Counted from the first letter of the stretch, positions 1-6,736 are shown. The stretch: 10,963 nucleotides of DNA from Thermofilaceae archaeon (GCA_027017025.1 JALURH010000147.1:1-10963); one strand, 5' to 3'. Notes: a model not told the origin generated them from the letters alone. Made by a program: numbers and translations.

Positions 1-2
1 GT

Positions 3-1625
3 TATCCCCGTTTAGACCCAGTTCTAGGTAATACACTCTATGAGTATAAGTTATTAGTTAAGGAGGCTAGCTCACTTGAAGACTATATATCGATAATAGA
101 GCTAGAGCAGTACCACTATGCTTCCCAGAAGGAGCTTGTAGCACTCTGGCAATGCCCTGATGGTAAACTCATAGCATCCAATATTGCTCCATGTGAAGGT
201 GCTATCCCAGTAACCATTAAAGGTTCCCTTCCAGCTTCGCGTTTTCTCGTACTGGAATTAGTTGAGCGACAACCCTTTGAGCCAAGGATAGTGGGGTACG
301 TTAGGATAGACCCCCCGATACCTCTTATGCATAGGCGCATAATTAGGGATGGCGAGATAATTATTGAGAAAAATATTCGCCTAAAGGTTTTCCCTAGGGA
401 TTGGATATATCCAACGTTCTGGCCAGAGGCGTTATTGGCTAGGCTCAGGAAGGAACTTAGAGAGCTAAGGGCAGAGCACGGGAGGCTTGAAGCGTGGCAC
501 ATATTGAGTGAGAAGATAAAAGAGGAAGCACTAGTAAGGTGTAATAGTGCAGCGGCAAGAATAGCTCGAGTAGTTATACACCCAGACTATAGAGGCGATG
601 GTCTCGGAATGTTTGCTGTAAAATCTGCCTTAGAGTGGATAGCAAGTAGAAGGATCCCCGAAATGAAGAAGAGAAAACATCTTGTGGAAACTATTGCACA
701 GATGGCTCGATACCACCCATTCTTCGAAAAGGTAGGTTTTAAATACTTGTGGGATACGGCTAGCGGCAGACCAGCCCTCTATTACCCATTAACTAATGAA
801 GCCAGGAGAAGAATTGAGGAGTTTCTTAGGAAAGACCCCTATGCTTCTAAGCATGGTGGAGTCCTTTATCGCCCAAGGTATAGGCCCGAGAAACCTTTAT
901 CGGGTCCTATAGTCCTCGAGAATGTTACAAAAACGTATGAAAGTATACTAGATATCAAAGACCTAAGGGAAGATCTAGCTGATGCCCTCAAAGCTTTCGG
1001 GGTTACTAGGAGGAGAGTACAGAAATATGTATTAAAGGATATAAGTCTGAAGATAAAGCCTGGAGATGTTATTGTAGTAGTAGGGCTTTCGGGTGCAGGT
1101 AAAACAACATTACTCCGAATGATTCTAGGGGCAGCTAAGAAGCTATATAGCCCTAAGTTCCACCCTGACAAGGGGAAGGTTATAGTACCGGAGAATATTA
1201 GGGTCTCAGCGCTGCTTCCCGGAGAAATAGAGCCAGACTTCGGTGATGAACCGCTTCTCGAACATATGTATAATAGGCTTGGCGACACGGTGGCGGCAAT
1301 AGAGGTGCTAAACATAAGTGGTTTATCGGATGCTGTATTTTATAGAGCAAGATTCTATGAACTCTCAACAGGACAAAAGGAGCGTGCAAAGCTTGCTAGC
1401 ATATTAGCTGAGAGACCAAATCTCCTAGTGATAGACGAGTTTACAGCACATCTAGATGTATTAACTGCACAGAGGGTAGCTAGAAAGCTTTCACAGATAG
1501 CTAGGAAATATGGGATGACATTAGTAGTTGCAACTAACCGGCCGGAGATATTGAAAGCGCTAGCACCTACAAAGATAGTCTATGTTGGCTACGGAAATAT
1601 ACTTGTTAAAGAGCTCTCCACTTAA
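3..1625 (+). CDS. GNAT acetyltransferase domain fused to ABC-type ATPase, 5'-partial (COG2401-like)
   Basis: The frame is open from the left edge with no stop, so the start lies outside; 540 residues are visible. A GTG at 291 is internal, because the upstream codons continue as sensible protein. About residues 90-260 look like a GNAT acetyltransferase, with the acetyl-CoA loop R-G-D-G-L-G at 197-202. From about residue 300 an ABC ATPase follows: Walker A GLSGAGKTT at 361-369, signature LSTGQ at 454-458, Walker B ending in D478-E479, then A-H-L-D. The usual H-loop histidine is asparagine (N512, in A-T-N-R-P). There are no membrane segments, so a soluble protein is expected. The architecture matches the archaeal family of ABC-type ATPases fused to a predicted acetyltransferase; its substrate is unknown. 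No transporter partner is adjacent, so it is probably not a transporter subunit. Domain calls are firm; the biological role is open. Confidence 0.88.
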   Translation, partial: YPRLDPVLGNTLYEYKLLVKEASSLEDYISIIELEQYHYASQKELVALWQCPDGKLIASNIAPCEGAIPVTIKGSLPASRFLVLELVERQPFEPRIVGYVRIDPPIPLMHRRIIRDGEIIIEKNIRLKVFPRDWIYPTFWPEALLARLRKELRELRAEHGRLEAWHILSEKIKEEALVRCNSAAARIARVVIHPDYRGDGLGMFAVKSALEWIASRRIPEMKKRKHLVETIAQMARYHPFFEKVGFKYLWDTASGRPALYYPLTNEARRRIEEFLRKDPYASKHGGVLYRPRYRPEKPLSGPIVLENVTKTYESILDIKDLREDLADALKAFGVTRRRVQKYVLKDISLKIKPGDVIVVVGLSGAGKTTLLRMILGAAKKLYSPKFHPDKGKVIVPENIRVSALLPGEIEPDFGDEPLLEHMYNRLGDTVAAIEVLNISGLSDAVFYRARFYELSTGQKERAKLASILAERPNLLVIDEFTAHLDVLTAQRVARKLSQIARKYGMTLVVATNRPEILKALAPTKIVYVGYGNILVKELST

Positions 1626-1675
1626 AGAGGCGTCAGTAAAATTGAAGCTCTATAGGAGGAAAAGGAGACGTATAT

Positions 1676-1724
1676 TCAGTCGTCCTAGCCTTCTTCATAT
1701 ATCCGAAGTTCCGGCGATCATCAC
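1676..1724 (-). ncRNA. C/D box sRNA, 2'-O-methylation guide (candidate)
   Basis: Read on the minus strand, all four boxes occur with standard archaeal spacing. C box GTGATGA is at 1724-1718, a 12-nt guide (TCGCCGGAACTT) at 1717-1706, D' box CGGA at 1705-1702 and a 3-nt spacer at 1701-1699. C' box ATGAAGA (6 of 7 to RUGAUGA) is at 1698-1692, a second 12-nt guide (AGGCTAGGACGA) at 1691-1680, and D box CTGA at 1679-1676. Such RNAs assemble with L7Ae, Nop5 and fibrillarin and direct ribose methylation of the target base paired five nucleotides upstream of D or D'. Predicted target words are UCGUCCUAGCCU for the D guide (methylated base the C at position 5) and AAGUUCCGGCGA for the D' guide (U at position 5). 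I cannot name the target RNA. Mature ends probably lie a few bases outside the boxes. A TATA box sits about 25 bases upstream and a T-rich stretch follows. Confidence 0.72.
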
Positions 1725-1745
1725 CACAAGTATAATATTACCGAG

Positions 1746-1753
1746 TTTAAAAA
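1746..1753 (-). promoter_or_regulatory. TATA box for the C/D box sRNA
   Basis: On the minus strand the sequence is TTTTTAAA, close to the archaeal TATA consensus. Its centre (about 1749.5) is 25-26 bases upstream of the first base of the C box at 1724, the distance expected between TATA centre and transcription start in archaea. It gives the sRNA an independent promoter, opposite in direction to the flanking genes. Confidence 0.5.
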
Positions 1754-1846
1754 GGGATTTGGCTCTAAATAGAAGAGAGTATTCAATACAGCACTACTAT
1801 TTCAAGCTTTTAGAGCTAATGTTATGTCTAATGGAGTTGAGAATAG

Positions 1847-1855
1847 TTTATTTAT
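1847..1855 (+). promoter_or_regulatory. Possible TATA box for the AAA-associated domain gene
   Basis: TTTATTTAT is centred near 1851, about 30 bases before the ATG at 1882. Transcription would then begin close to the start codon, giving a leaderless or nearly leaderless mRNA. This agrees with the lack of a correctly spaced ribosome binding site (GGGTGA abuts the ATG directly). The match is weak in an AT-rich region. Confidence 0.33.
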
Positions 1856-1881
1856 CTTAGCCATTTATTGTCTGTGGGTGA

Positions 1882-2433
1882 ATGACTAGCATTATGAGCG
1901 AGGAAAGCTCAAGTATAAAGGGGGAGAACTCTAGATTACCCCTTCTACCCCTCGGCGTTAGCTTAAGCTCACTTGAAGGCTTACTAGAGGCTCTCTATTA
2001 TAACTTTAATAAAAGAGGGGACATATATGAGCTAGCATACGAGTATGAACTAGATATTGATGAGCTTATGCCAATAATTGAGGCAGCAAAGCTTCTGAAA
2101 TTTGTTCAGCTAAAGGATGGAGATATAGAGTTAACTAAACTCGGGGAAGTATACGTAAAATCTGGTAGAAAGGGTAGAAAAAAGATCCTCCAAAAATCGC
2201 TGAAAAATATTGAACCCTTCAGGACAGCTCTAGAGCTAATAAAGGAGAAGGGTGAATTCGATATAGAGGAGATCTATGAGAAACTTATAGAGAAAAAATA
2301 TGGAGAACTAGAAGCTCCAGAAATGATCAACAAATTAAATGAAACACTGATAAACTGGGGGCTATACGCTTTACTCTACGAGTATTCTGGAGATGAGGAA
2401 ATATTTGAAGAACAGGAAGCGGAGTTCAACTAG
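1882..2433 (+). CDS. Stand-alone AAA-associated (AAA_assoc_C, PF09821-like) domain protein
   Basis: This 183-residue soluble protein consists almost entirely of one recognisable domain. From about residue 18 it runs L-P-L-L-P-L-G, then G-L-L-E-A-L, a charged helix ending L-A-Y-E-Y-E-L-D-I-D-E-L, I-I-E-A-A-K-L-L-K-F, and a small wing D-G-D-I-E-L-T-K-L-G. The pattern matches the C-terminal AAA-associated domain that many bacteria carry fused to the ATPase of nitrate/sulfonate/bicarbonate-type ABC importers. It resembles a winged helix followed by an alpha-helical part, and the C-terminus is strongly acidic. It faces and meets the gene of exactly such an ATPase, which lacks the domain, so it is probably a detached regulatory subunit of that importer; this is inference. 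ATG 1882 fits a leaderless start; ATG 1894 (residue 5) is the alternative. The stop TAG shares the palindrome CTAG (2430-2433) with the opposing gene's stop. Confidence 0.82.
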   Translation: MTSIMSEESSSIKGENSRLPLLPLGVSLSSLEGLLEALYYNFNKRGDIYELAYEYELDIDELMPIIEAAKLLKFVQLKDGDIELTKLGEVYVKSGRKGRKKILQKSLKNIEPFRTALELIKEKGEFDIEEIYEKLIEKKYGELEAPEMINKLNETLINWGLYALLYEYSGDEEIFEEQEAEFN

Positions 2434-3188
2434 CTAAGATACTTAAATATTTTATCAACATATTCCTCAAATTCTAGACTACGTGGATTACGTGGATGAG
2501 GTAAATCAATACTTATCTCAGTTAAAACCCGGGCAGGTCTTCTCGATAAAATAATTACCCTATTTGAGAGCTTCACTGCTTCATCAATATTATGTGTAAC
2601 TAATACAACAACTCGGAGAGGCACTGTAGGATCAGACAGCATCCTGAGTATCTCGTTTCTAAGGCTCTCAGCTGTTAACTCATCAAGAGCACTAAATGGT
2701 TCATCCATCAGGAGTACATCGGGGTTGCTGGCAAGTGCCCTAGCTAGACTTACCCTCCTCTTCATACTTCCACTAAGCTCCCTAGGGTAAGCATCCTCGA
2801 ACCCCTCAAGCCCAACCATTGAGAGCATACGGCTAGCTATCTCCCTACGGGCTTCTTTATCCTTAACTAAATCTAGTAAAGCTACCTCAACATTCTCTAC
2901 GGCAGTCATCCATGGAAACAATGCGAATTGCTGGAAAACCATCGTTATACGTGGGGTAGGCTCCAGTACAGGCTTACCCTCTAGGAGAATATATCCTTTC
3001 TCAGGTTTTAGTATACCAGCAATAATCCTCAGCAAGGTACTTTTACCACATCCTGATGGACCAACAATGCTAACAAACTCTCTATCGCGTACATCGAAAC
3101 TCACATTTTCCAATACCTTAAATTTCTCACCTTTCCCCCTGCTATAACTGAAGCCTACCTCCTTGACGCTAAGTATGGGGATATCCAT
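2430..3188 (-). CDS. ABC transporter ATP-binding protein, anion/nitrate/sulfonate type
   Basis: 252 residues, normal for the SsuB/TauB/NrtD-type ATPases that power import of anions such as nitrate, sulfonates or taurine. Visible motifs are Walker A GPSGCGKST (43-51), Q-loop V-F-Q-Q (84-87), signature L-S-G-S-M (138-142; the family norm is L-S-G-G), Walker B D162-E163, D-loop S-A-L-D (166-169) and switch H199. It ends soon after the catalytic core, without the C-terminal AAA-associated domain that bacterial relatives often carry; that domain is encoded by the convergent gene at 1882-2433. ATG 3188 is preceded by GGGGTG at 3200-3195 with 6 bases between. The site overlaps the stop of the upstream permease gene (2 bases separate the two coding regions plus start), so the two are co-transcribed and probably translationally coupled. 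The solute cannot be read from the sequence. Confidence 0.9.
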   Translation of the reverse strand: MDIPILSVKEVGFSYSRGKGEKFKVLENVSFDVRDREFVSIVGPSGCGKSTLLRIIAGILKPEKGYILLEGKPVLEPTPRITMVFQQFALFPWMTAVENVEVALLDLVKDKEARREIASRMLSMVGLEGFEDAYPRELSGSMKRRVSLARALASNPDVLLMDEPFSALDELTAESLRNEILRMLSDPTVPLRVVVLVTHNIDEAVKLSNRVIILSRRPARVLTEISIDLPHPRNPRSLEFEEYVDKIFKYLS

Positions 3189-3191
3189 ACG

Positions 3192-4778
3192 CTACACCCC
3201 GTAGCCATATCTCTCGGAAACATAATCGTAGACTCTTTGCCAAATCAACCTGTTTATAGCTACAACAAACAATGCCATGGTAAGCGTACTTAGATAGAGT
3301 AGACCTAGGTCTCCTTTAATAGATGCAACAACCATTAGTTTACCTATTCCTAGATCTACCGATACAAGTTTGCCCTCTATATTGATTGCCTCAGCTATTA
3401 TCAAGGCGTTCCATGTTCCTCCTATAGCAGTTACTAGACCCGTAATTAGCCCCTTCATCGATGCTGGGATATAAAATATTCTCCACTTATTAACTCCTCT
3501 AATCCTATATAATGCCACAACTTCCCTAAGTTCTCTGGGTACCTGACTTACAGAACTATGTATATTGAATAGGATGTACCATTGTGTATTAATCACCATA
3601 ATAATTATAGCTAGGACTTCCACCGAAATTTTCTCTAAATAGGATACTAGAAACGGTATGAATAAGGGTGCAGGTATTGATGCAATAACGTTAAGCACCA
3701 ATATTGCTATATTACCTATCTTTTCATGGAAAGCTGAGAAAATACCCACCGGGAGGGTCCAGGAGAGACCAATCAAGATCGCTAAAATAACTCTTAGGAA
3801 CGATTTAGCCAAAGAGTAAGAGATAAGCCCAGCTATGCCAGGTTTTCTGATAGTCTCTATAATGTGTAATATAACCGGTACTAGAGAGATAACTATGTAT
3901 ATACAGAGTATTGTAACTAAGGTTAGTGAAAAGTATCTCAATATATCTCGGAGATGCTTTCTACCAATTCTCGGAAAACGGTATTCAAACGACCTTGGTG
4001 CCTCTTTAATCCCTTTAGGTACTGGGATAGAGAAACCTTTACCAATAGTTTTCTCCAATACTTCAGATATCCTAGTAATACCAGTTCTCTTCCTGGGCAC
4101 AAAACCTACCTCTTCATATCTAAATTTCTCGGAGTAGTCGAGAAGAGGTTTTAAGATACCTATATATGTTAAAATCACAGCCAACACTACTAGAGCAAGA
4201 GAAAAGAGTGCGAGATCGCTCATCCCTCTGGAAACAAAATCCATTATTACGGTGCTAATGCCAAATAACCTGTATTCGCGGCGCCCCAAACTTATTAGCT
4301 CACATGAAGTGAGGAAGAAAAGGCCATTGGAGAAAGATGGTATAAGGTTACCAGCTATCCTGGGTATGCTAGCTGGGATATAGAGCTTGAAGATTTTACT
4401 AAGGGTATTCATTCTGAAAAGCCTTGCGGCTTCCTCAAGGTTCCAAGGAACACCCTTAACTGCCTCATAGACGGCAAATATTATGTTCCATATCTGGCTA
4501 GTCATTATGAGGAAAATAGAAGCTGTCTCTACTCCATAGCCAGGTATAAGATGTATTAATACGAGAATAGCTATGGGGAAGAAGCCTAATACAGGTATTG
4601 ATTGTAGGAGGTCAACTATAGGGATTATTATTTTCTCTGCTGCCGCATTTCTAGCGGCAATAATGCCTACAATAATACTTATGGCAGTTGAAATACTAAG
4701 TGCAACTAGCAACCTTGTCCAAGATGTTAGTAGTGCAAGGAATATTAGGGAAATGAGCTGTAGCATGTTTTCATCCAA
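3192..4778 (-). CDS. Fused duplicated ABC permease, anion type (COG4986-like)
   Basis: 528 residues, about twice a normal binding-protein-dependent permease. Two homologous membrane halves (about 10-212 and 281-512) are joined by a polar linker near 213-280. Each half carries an EAA-type cytoplasmic loop for contact with the ATPase: L-E-E-A-A-R at 114-119 ending Y-I-P-A-S, and the weaker R-E-L-R-E-V-V at 415-421, also ending Y-I-P-A-S. The second half keeps the G-G-T-W-N motif (453-457) of the nitrate/taurine permease family, while in the first half it has decayed to S-F-S-N-G. This fits the archaeal 'duplicated permease component' of anion ABC systems, so one chain would form the whole pore over two ATPase copies. 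The frame opens with TTG at 4778. ATG 4766 (524 residues), with GGATGA four bases before it, is the likelier start. No substrate-binding protein lies next to it. Confidence 0.85.
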   Translation of the reverse strand: MDENMLQLISLIFLALLTSWTRLLVALSISTAISIIVGIIAARNAAAEKIIIPIVDLLQSIPVLGFFPIAILVLIHLIPGYGVETASIFLIMTSQIWNIIFAVYEAVKGVPWNLEEAARLFRMNTLSKIFKLYIPASIPRIAGNLIPSFSNGLFFLTSCELISLGRREYRLFGISTVIMDFVSRGMSDLALFSLALVVLAVILTYIGILKPLLDYSEKFRYEEVGFVPRKRTGITRISEVLEKTIGKGFSIPVPKGIKEAPRSFEYRFPRIGRKHLRDILRYFSLTLVTILCIYIVISLVPVILHIIETIRKPGIAGLISYSLAKSFLRVILAILIGLSWTLPVGIFSAFHEKIGNIAILVLNVIASIPAPLFIPFLVSYLEKISVEVLAIIIMVINTQWYILFNIHSSVSQVPRELREVVALYRIRGVNKWRIFYIPASMKGLITGLVTAIGGTWNALIIAEAINIEGKLVSVDLGIGKLMVVASIKGDLGLLYLSTLTMALFVVAINRLIWQRVYDYVSERYGYGV

Positions 4779-4808
4779 AATTTTTCTAACAAAGCCTAAG
4801 CCTACCTT

Positions 4809-4820
4809 ATTATATATAAT
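4809..4820. promoter_or_regulatory. Palindromic TATA element between divergent permease and dedA genes
   Basis: ATTATATATAAT is a perfect 12-bp palindrome centred at 4814.5, the only strong TATA-like sequence in the gap. Its centre is 30 bases from the dedA ATG and 36 or 48 bases from the permease TTG or ATG, so it could be the TATA box for both directions. A start 27 bases away on the plus side would fall after the dedA Shine-Dalgarno site at 4834-4839, so that promoter may lie a few bases further left. Confidence 0.42.
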
Positions 4821-4844
4821 TACGGTAAAGAAAGAGGGTTAAGG

Positions 4845-5456
4845 ATGAGTATTACAGCAACGCTCTTTCGGCTAGCGGTAGACATTGTAGAGAAGATAGG
4901 TTACCTAGGAGTATTCGTATTAATGACGCTTGAAAGCGCCTTAATACCTATACCAAGTGAGGCAGTTATGCCTTTTGCCGGTTTTCTTGCTTCACAAGGT
5001 AAAATGGATCTATGGGTGGCGACATTGATGGGGACGCTTGGAAATCTCCTCGGTTCTGTCTTAACTTATTACTTAGGGGCTAAATACGGTAGAGAATTTC
5101 TTCTAAGATACGGTAAATACTTACTTATTTCTAAACACCACGTGACCTATATTGAGAATCTCTTCTCAAAACATGGTTCACTAATAATTTTAGCTGGGAG
5201 AATGATGCCCGCTGTAAGAACAGTCATATCGTTTCCAGCAGGTGTTGCGAGGATGAATTTTTACATTTTCGCCTTACTAACTTTTCTAGGCAGTATTCCA
5301 TGGAATTTAGCCTTAACTTATGTTGGATTAATCCTGGGTGAGAACTGGGCTATAGTAGAGGAATATATGATTTACGTAGATATAGTGGTGGTAATAGCGT
5401 TAATTATATGTATAGCCATATTTTACCTAAAGCTTAGAGAAAGCCTCGCCAAGTAG
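4845..5456 (+). CDS. DedA-family membrane protein (SNARE-associated / VTT domain)
   Basis: 203 residues, typical for the family, with membrane or re-entrant segments near 18-48, 57-78, 112-135, 138-165 and 172-195. Two hallmark motifs are present. E30 plus P35-x-P37-S38-E39 forms the first re-entrant loop, and G118-R119-x2-P122-x2-R125 followed by A-G-V-A-R-M (132-137) forms the second. In bacteria, members move polyprenyl-phosphate carriers or phospholipids across the membrane and depend on the proton gradient; the archaeal role is not established, though a lipid-carrier flippase is a fair guess. The start is ATG 4845, with GAGGGT at 4834-4839 and a 5-base spacer. It diverges from the ABC permease, and its last 30 bases overlap the 3' end of taw3 on the other strand. 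The family call is secure, the substrate inferred. Confidence 0.88.
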   Translation: MSITATLFRLAVDIVEKIGYLGVFVLMTLESALIPIPSEAVMPFAGFLASQGKMDLWVATLMGTLGNLLGSVLTYYLGAKYGREFLLRYGKYLLISKHHVTYIENLFSKHGSLIILAGRMMPAVRTVISFPAGVARMNFYIFALLTFLGSIPWNLALTYVGLILGENWAIVEEYMIYVDIVVVIALIICIAIFYLKLRESLAK

Positions 5457-5999
5457 CTCCAACCTTCTCTTACCTCTCAGCAAAACCCTATTAGCTGCCT
5501 CCACTAAAAAACCTAGTCTATCTCTGGGTACTATTTCATTACCCCTGAGCCTTAGAGGGGCCTCGATTTTGTCACTAGCGGCTACCTCAATAGCCACCCT
5601 GTCTGGAGTAACTCCCTGTATACCGCTGTGCTTAAAACCATTATCCCTAACTATCTTGAGTAGTTTTATAGCACTATCCACGTCTCTACACATAACGTGA
5701 ATTATTGGTGGGTGGACAGCAAACCATATGTTCTCTTCAGTGCAGGAATCCAGTACTAGAAGTAGGTAGCTAACTTTTATTGGGTGATGCCACTTAGCGA
5801 TAACTCTCATGACGCCTTTCTCGCCGGGTAGCTCTGTTACAGCTACTTGTATCCGGCCACTACAACTTGAAGTAGTATAGTATTCTTTTCTCGAATTAAT
5901 AATATTGAGTAGCCAGAGGATATCGTTATCCACCTTCCCAGATTCTATATCCTCCTTAAGTTTCAATAAGGCTCTCCTCCTCCTACCCTCCCACTTCAC
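5427..5999 (-). CDS. taw3: tRNA wybutosine-synthesis methyltransferase Taw3 (TYW3 family)
   Basis: 190 residues from GTG 5999. TYW3/Taw3 enzymes N4-methylate the tricyclic wybutosine precursor at G37, next to the anticodon of tRNA-Phe, using S-adenosylmethionine. The family signature is clear: Y-Y-T-T-S-S-C-S-G-R-I near residues 40-50, then W-F-A-V-H-P-P-I-I-H-V, K-H-S-G-I-Q-G and R-V-A-I-E-V. A GTG at 6008 also opens the frame, but it lies inside the sequence AGGTGA (6010-6005). That is a near-perfect ribosome binding site five bases ahead of GTG 5999, so the shorter protein (V-K-W-E-G, first residue read as Met) is preferred. It overlaps the end of the upstream HAD gene by 17 bases, pointing to one mRNA, and its own 3' end overlaps dedA by 30 bases. 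The genes for the other wybutosine steps are not in the window. Confidence 0.9.
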   Translation of the reverse strand: MKWEGRRRRALLKLKEDIESGKVDNDILWLLNIINSRKEYYTTSSCSGRIQVAVTELPGEKGVMRVIAKWHHPIKVSYLLLVLDSCTEENIWFAVHPPIIHVMCRDVDSAIKLLKIVRDNGFKHSGIQGVTPDRVAIEVAASDKIEAPLRLRGNEIVPRDRLGFLVEAANRVLLRGKRRLELLGEAFSKL

Positions 6000-6684
6000 A
6001 CCCCTCACCTACGAGCTCTAATAGACATCTTATCCAGAGCACATTTCTTGGAGGGATTTTTTCTCTAACCAGTAGTAAAGCAGTTGCTCCAGCTCTAGTA
6101 GCCCCTATATAGTCTTCCTCTAATCTATCACCTATATGAACCATTTGTTCCACTCTTGAACCAACAGCTAGAGCGGCTTCGATGAATATATCTTTCTCAG
6201 GTTTAAAGTATCCCGCAATATCTGGTGTAATGATATAGTCTATATATGAATCTAATTTCTCCCTTATGAGCAACCTCCTTATTTCCCAGGAGAGATTGTT
6301 ACTAACTATAACTAACTTGAAGCCTAGAGCCTTGAGTTTCTCGAGTGTCTTCCTAACATCCCAGAAAACCTCGTAATTTCCTGGAGAAAACCAGAAATCT
6401 AGAAGTTCCCTTCCTAATCCTCTAAAACCAAGCTTAGATAGAACTTCTTCATTCCATTCTACATAAAACTTTTCTGGATCTCTTTGATCACCAGGTACAG
6501 CGATCTCTTCTATCACACCTTTAATAACATCCCTATCGACATCATACCCCTTGGTTTTCAGAAATAACTGTATGATTCTATCTGGTGGGTGAAAATTAAC
6601 TAGTGTGCCTTCAACATCAAATGATATTACCTTCACTTTAGCTAGTATGGACATTATTTCATTATCTAATACCCTAGTTATCAT
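5983..6684 (-). CDS. HAD-superfamily hydrolase with Asp-x-Glu motif I
   Basis: 233 residues with the four HAD motifs: nucleophile D23 in F-D-V-E-G-T-L (motif I), S128 in V-I-V-S-N-N (motif II), K161 in Y-F-K-P-E (motif III), and G185-D186 with D191 in H-I-G-D-R-L-E-E-D (motif IV). A helical cap fills about 30-105, as in C1-capped phosphatases of the phosphoglycolate phosphatase/haloacid dehalogenase type. The second motif I aspartate, the usual acid/base residue, is glutamate (E25), as also seen in the D-I-E-G-T motif of enolase-phosphatases. It is probably a small-molecule phosphatase, substrate unknown. The start ATG 6684 lies 46 bases from the palindromic TATA at 6725-6736, giving a leader of about 20 bases; no good ribosome binding site is seen. 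It is the first gene of a pair with taw3, but no functional link between them is known to me. Confidence 0.83.
   Translation of the reverse strand: MITRVLDNEIMSILAKVKVISFDVEGTLVNFHPPDRIIQLFLKTKGYDVDRDVIKGVIEEIAVPGDQRDPEKFYVEWNEEVLSKLGFRGLGRELLDFWFSPGNYEVFWDVRKTLEKLKALGFKLVIVSNNLSWEIRRLLIREKLDSYIDYIITPDIAGYFKPEKDIFIEAALAVGSRVEQMVHIGDRLEEDYIGATRAGATALLLVREKIPPRNVLWIRCLLELVGEGCEVGG
6005..6010 (-). promoter_or_regulatory. Shine-Dalgarno site deciding the taw3 start
   Basis: AGGTGA on the minus strand, complementary to the archaeal 16S rRNA 3' end, lies five bases ahead of GTG 5999 and contains the alternative GTG at 6008. It lies inside the coding region of the preceding HAD gene, a typical arrangement for translational coupling. 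Confidence 0.6.
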
Positions 6685-6724
6685 CCCTTTAATCTATTTC
6701 TCTCTTTACCGAAGATTGTACTCA

Positions 6725-6736
6725 ATTTATATAAAT
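6725..6736. promoter_or_regulatory. Palindromic TATA element shared by HAD-taw3 and arsR promoters
   Basis: ATTTATATAAAT is a perfect 12-bp palindrome centred at 6730.5. Reading right, 27 bases leads to about 6757, just before ATG 6763 of the ArsR gene. Reading left, 27 bases leads to about 6704, 20 bases before ATG 6684 of the HAD gene. One TATA box could therefore serve both. Because it is symmetric and lies directly ahead of a winged-helix regulator gene, it could also be the regulator's operator; that part is inference. Confidence 0.48.

Noticed and set aside
866..1315. Long minus-strand open frame opposite the ABC domain, and similar frames opposite the permease, protease and aminopropyltransferase
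   Set aside because: They lie wholly within well-supported genes, show no family features and no start signals, and are shadows of the coding strand.
1582..1860. A 92-codon plus-strand open frame that starts inside the GNAT-ABC gene and runs across the following gap
   Set aside because: No ribosome binding site or sensible start, it overlaps the ATPase end by 44 bases, its composition is not protein-like, and the gap is better explained by the minus-strand C/D sRNA and promoters.
4573..4842. Plus-strand open frame running into the start of dedA
   Set aside because: Mostly antisense to the permease N-terminus and low in protein character; dedA has its own ribosome binding site and start.
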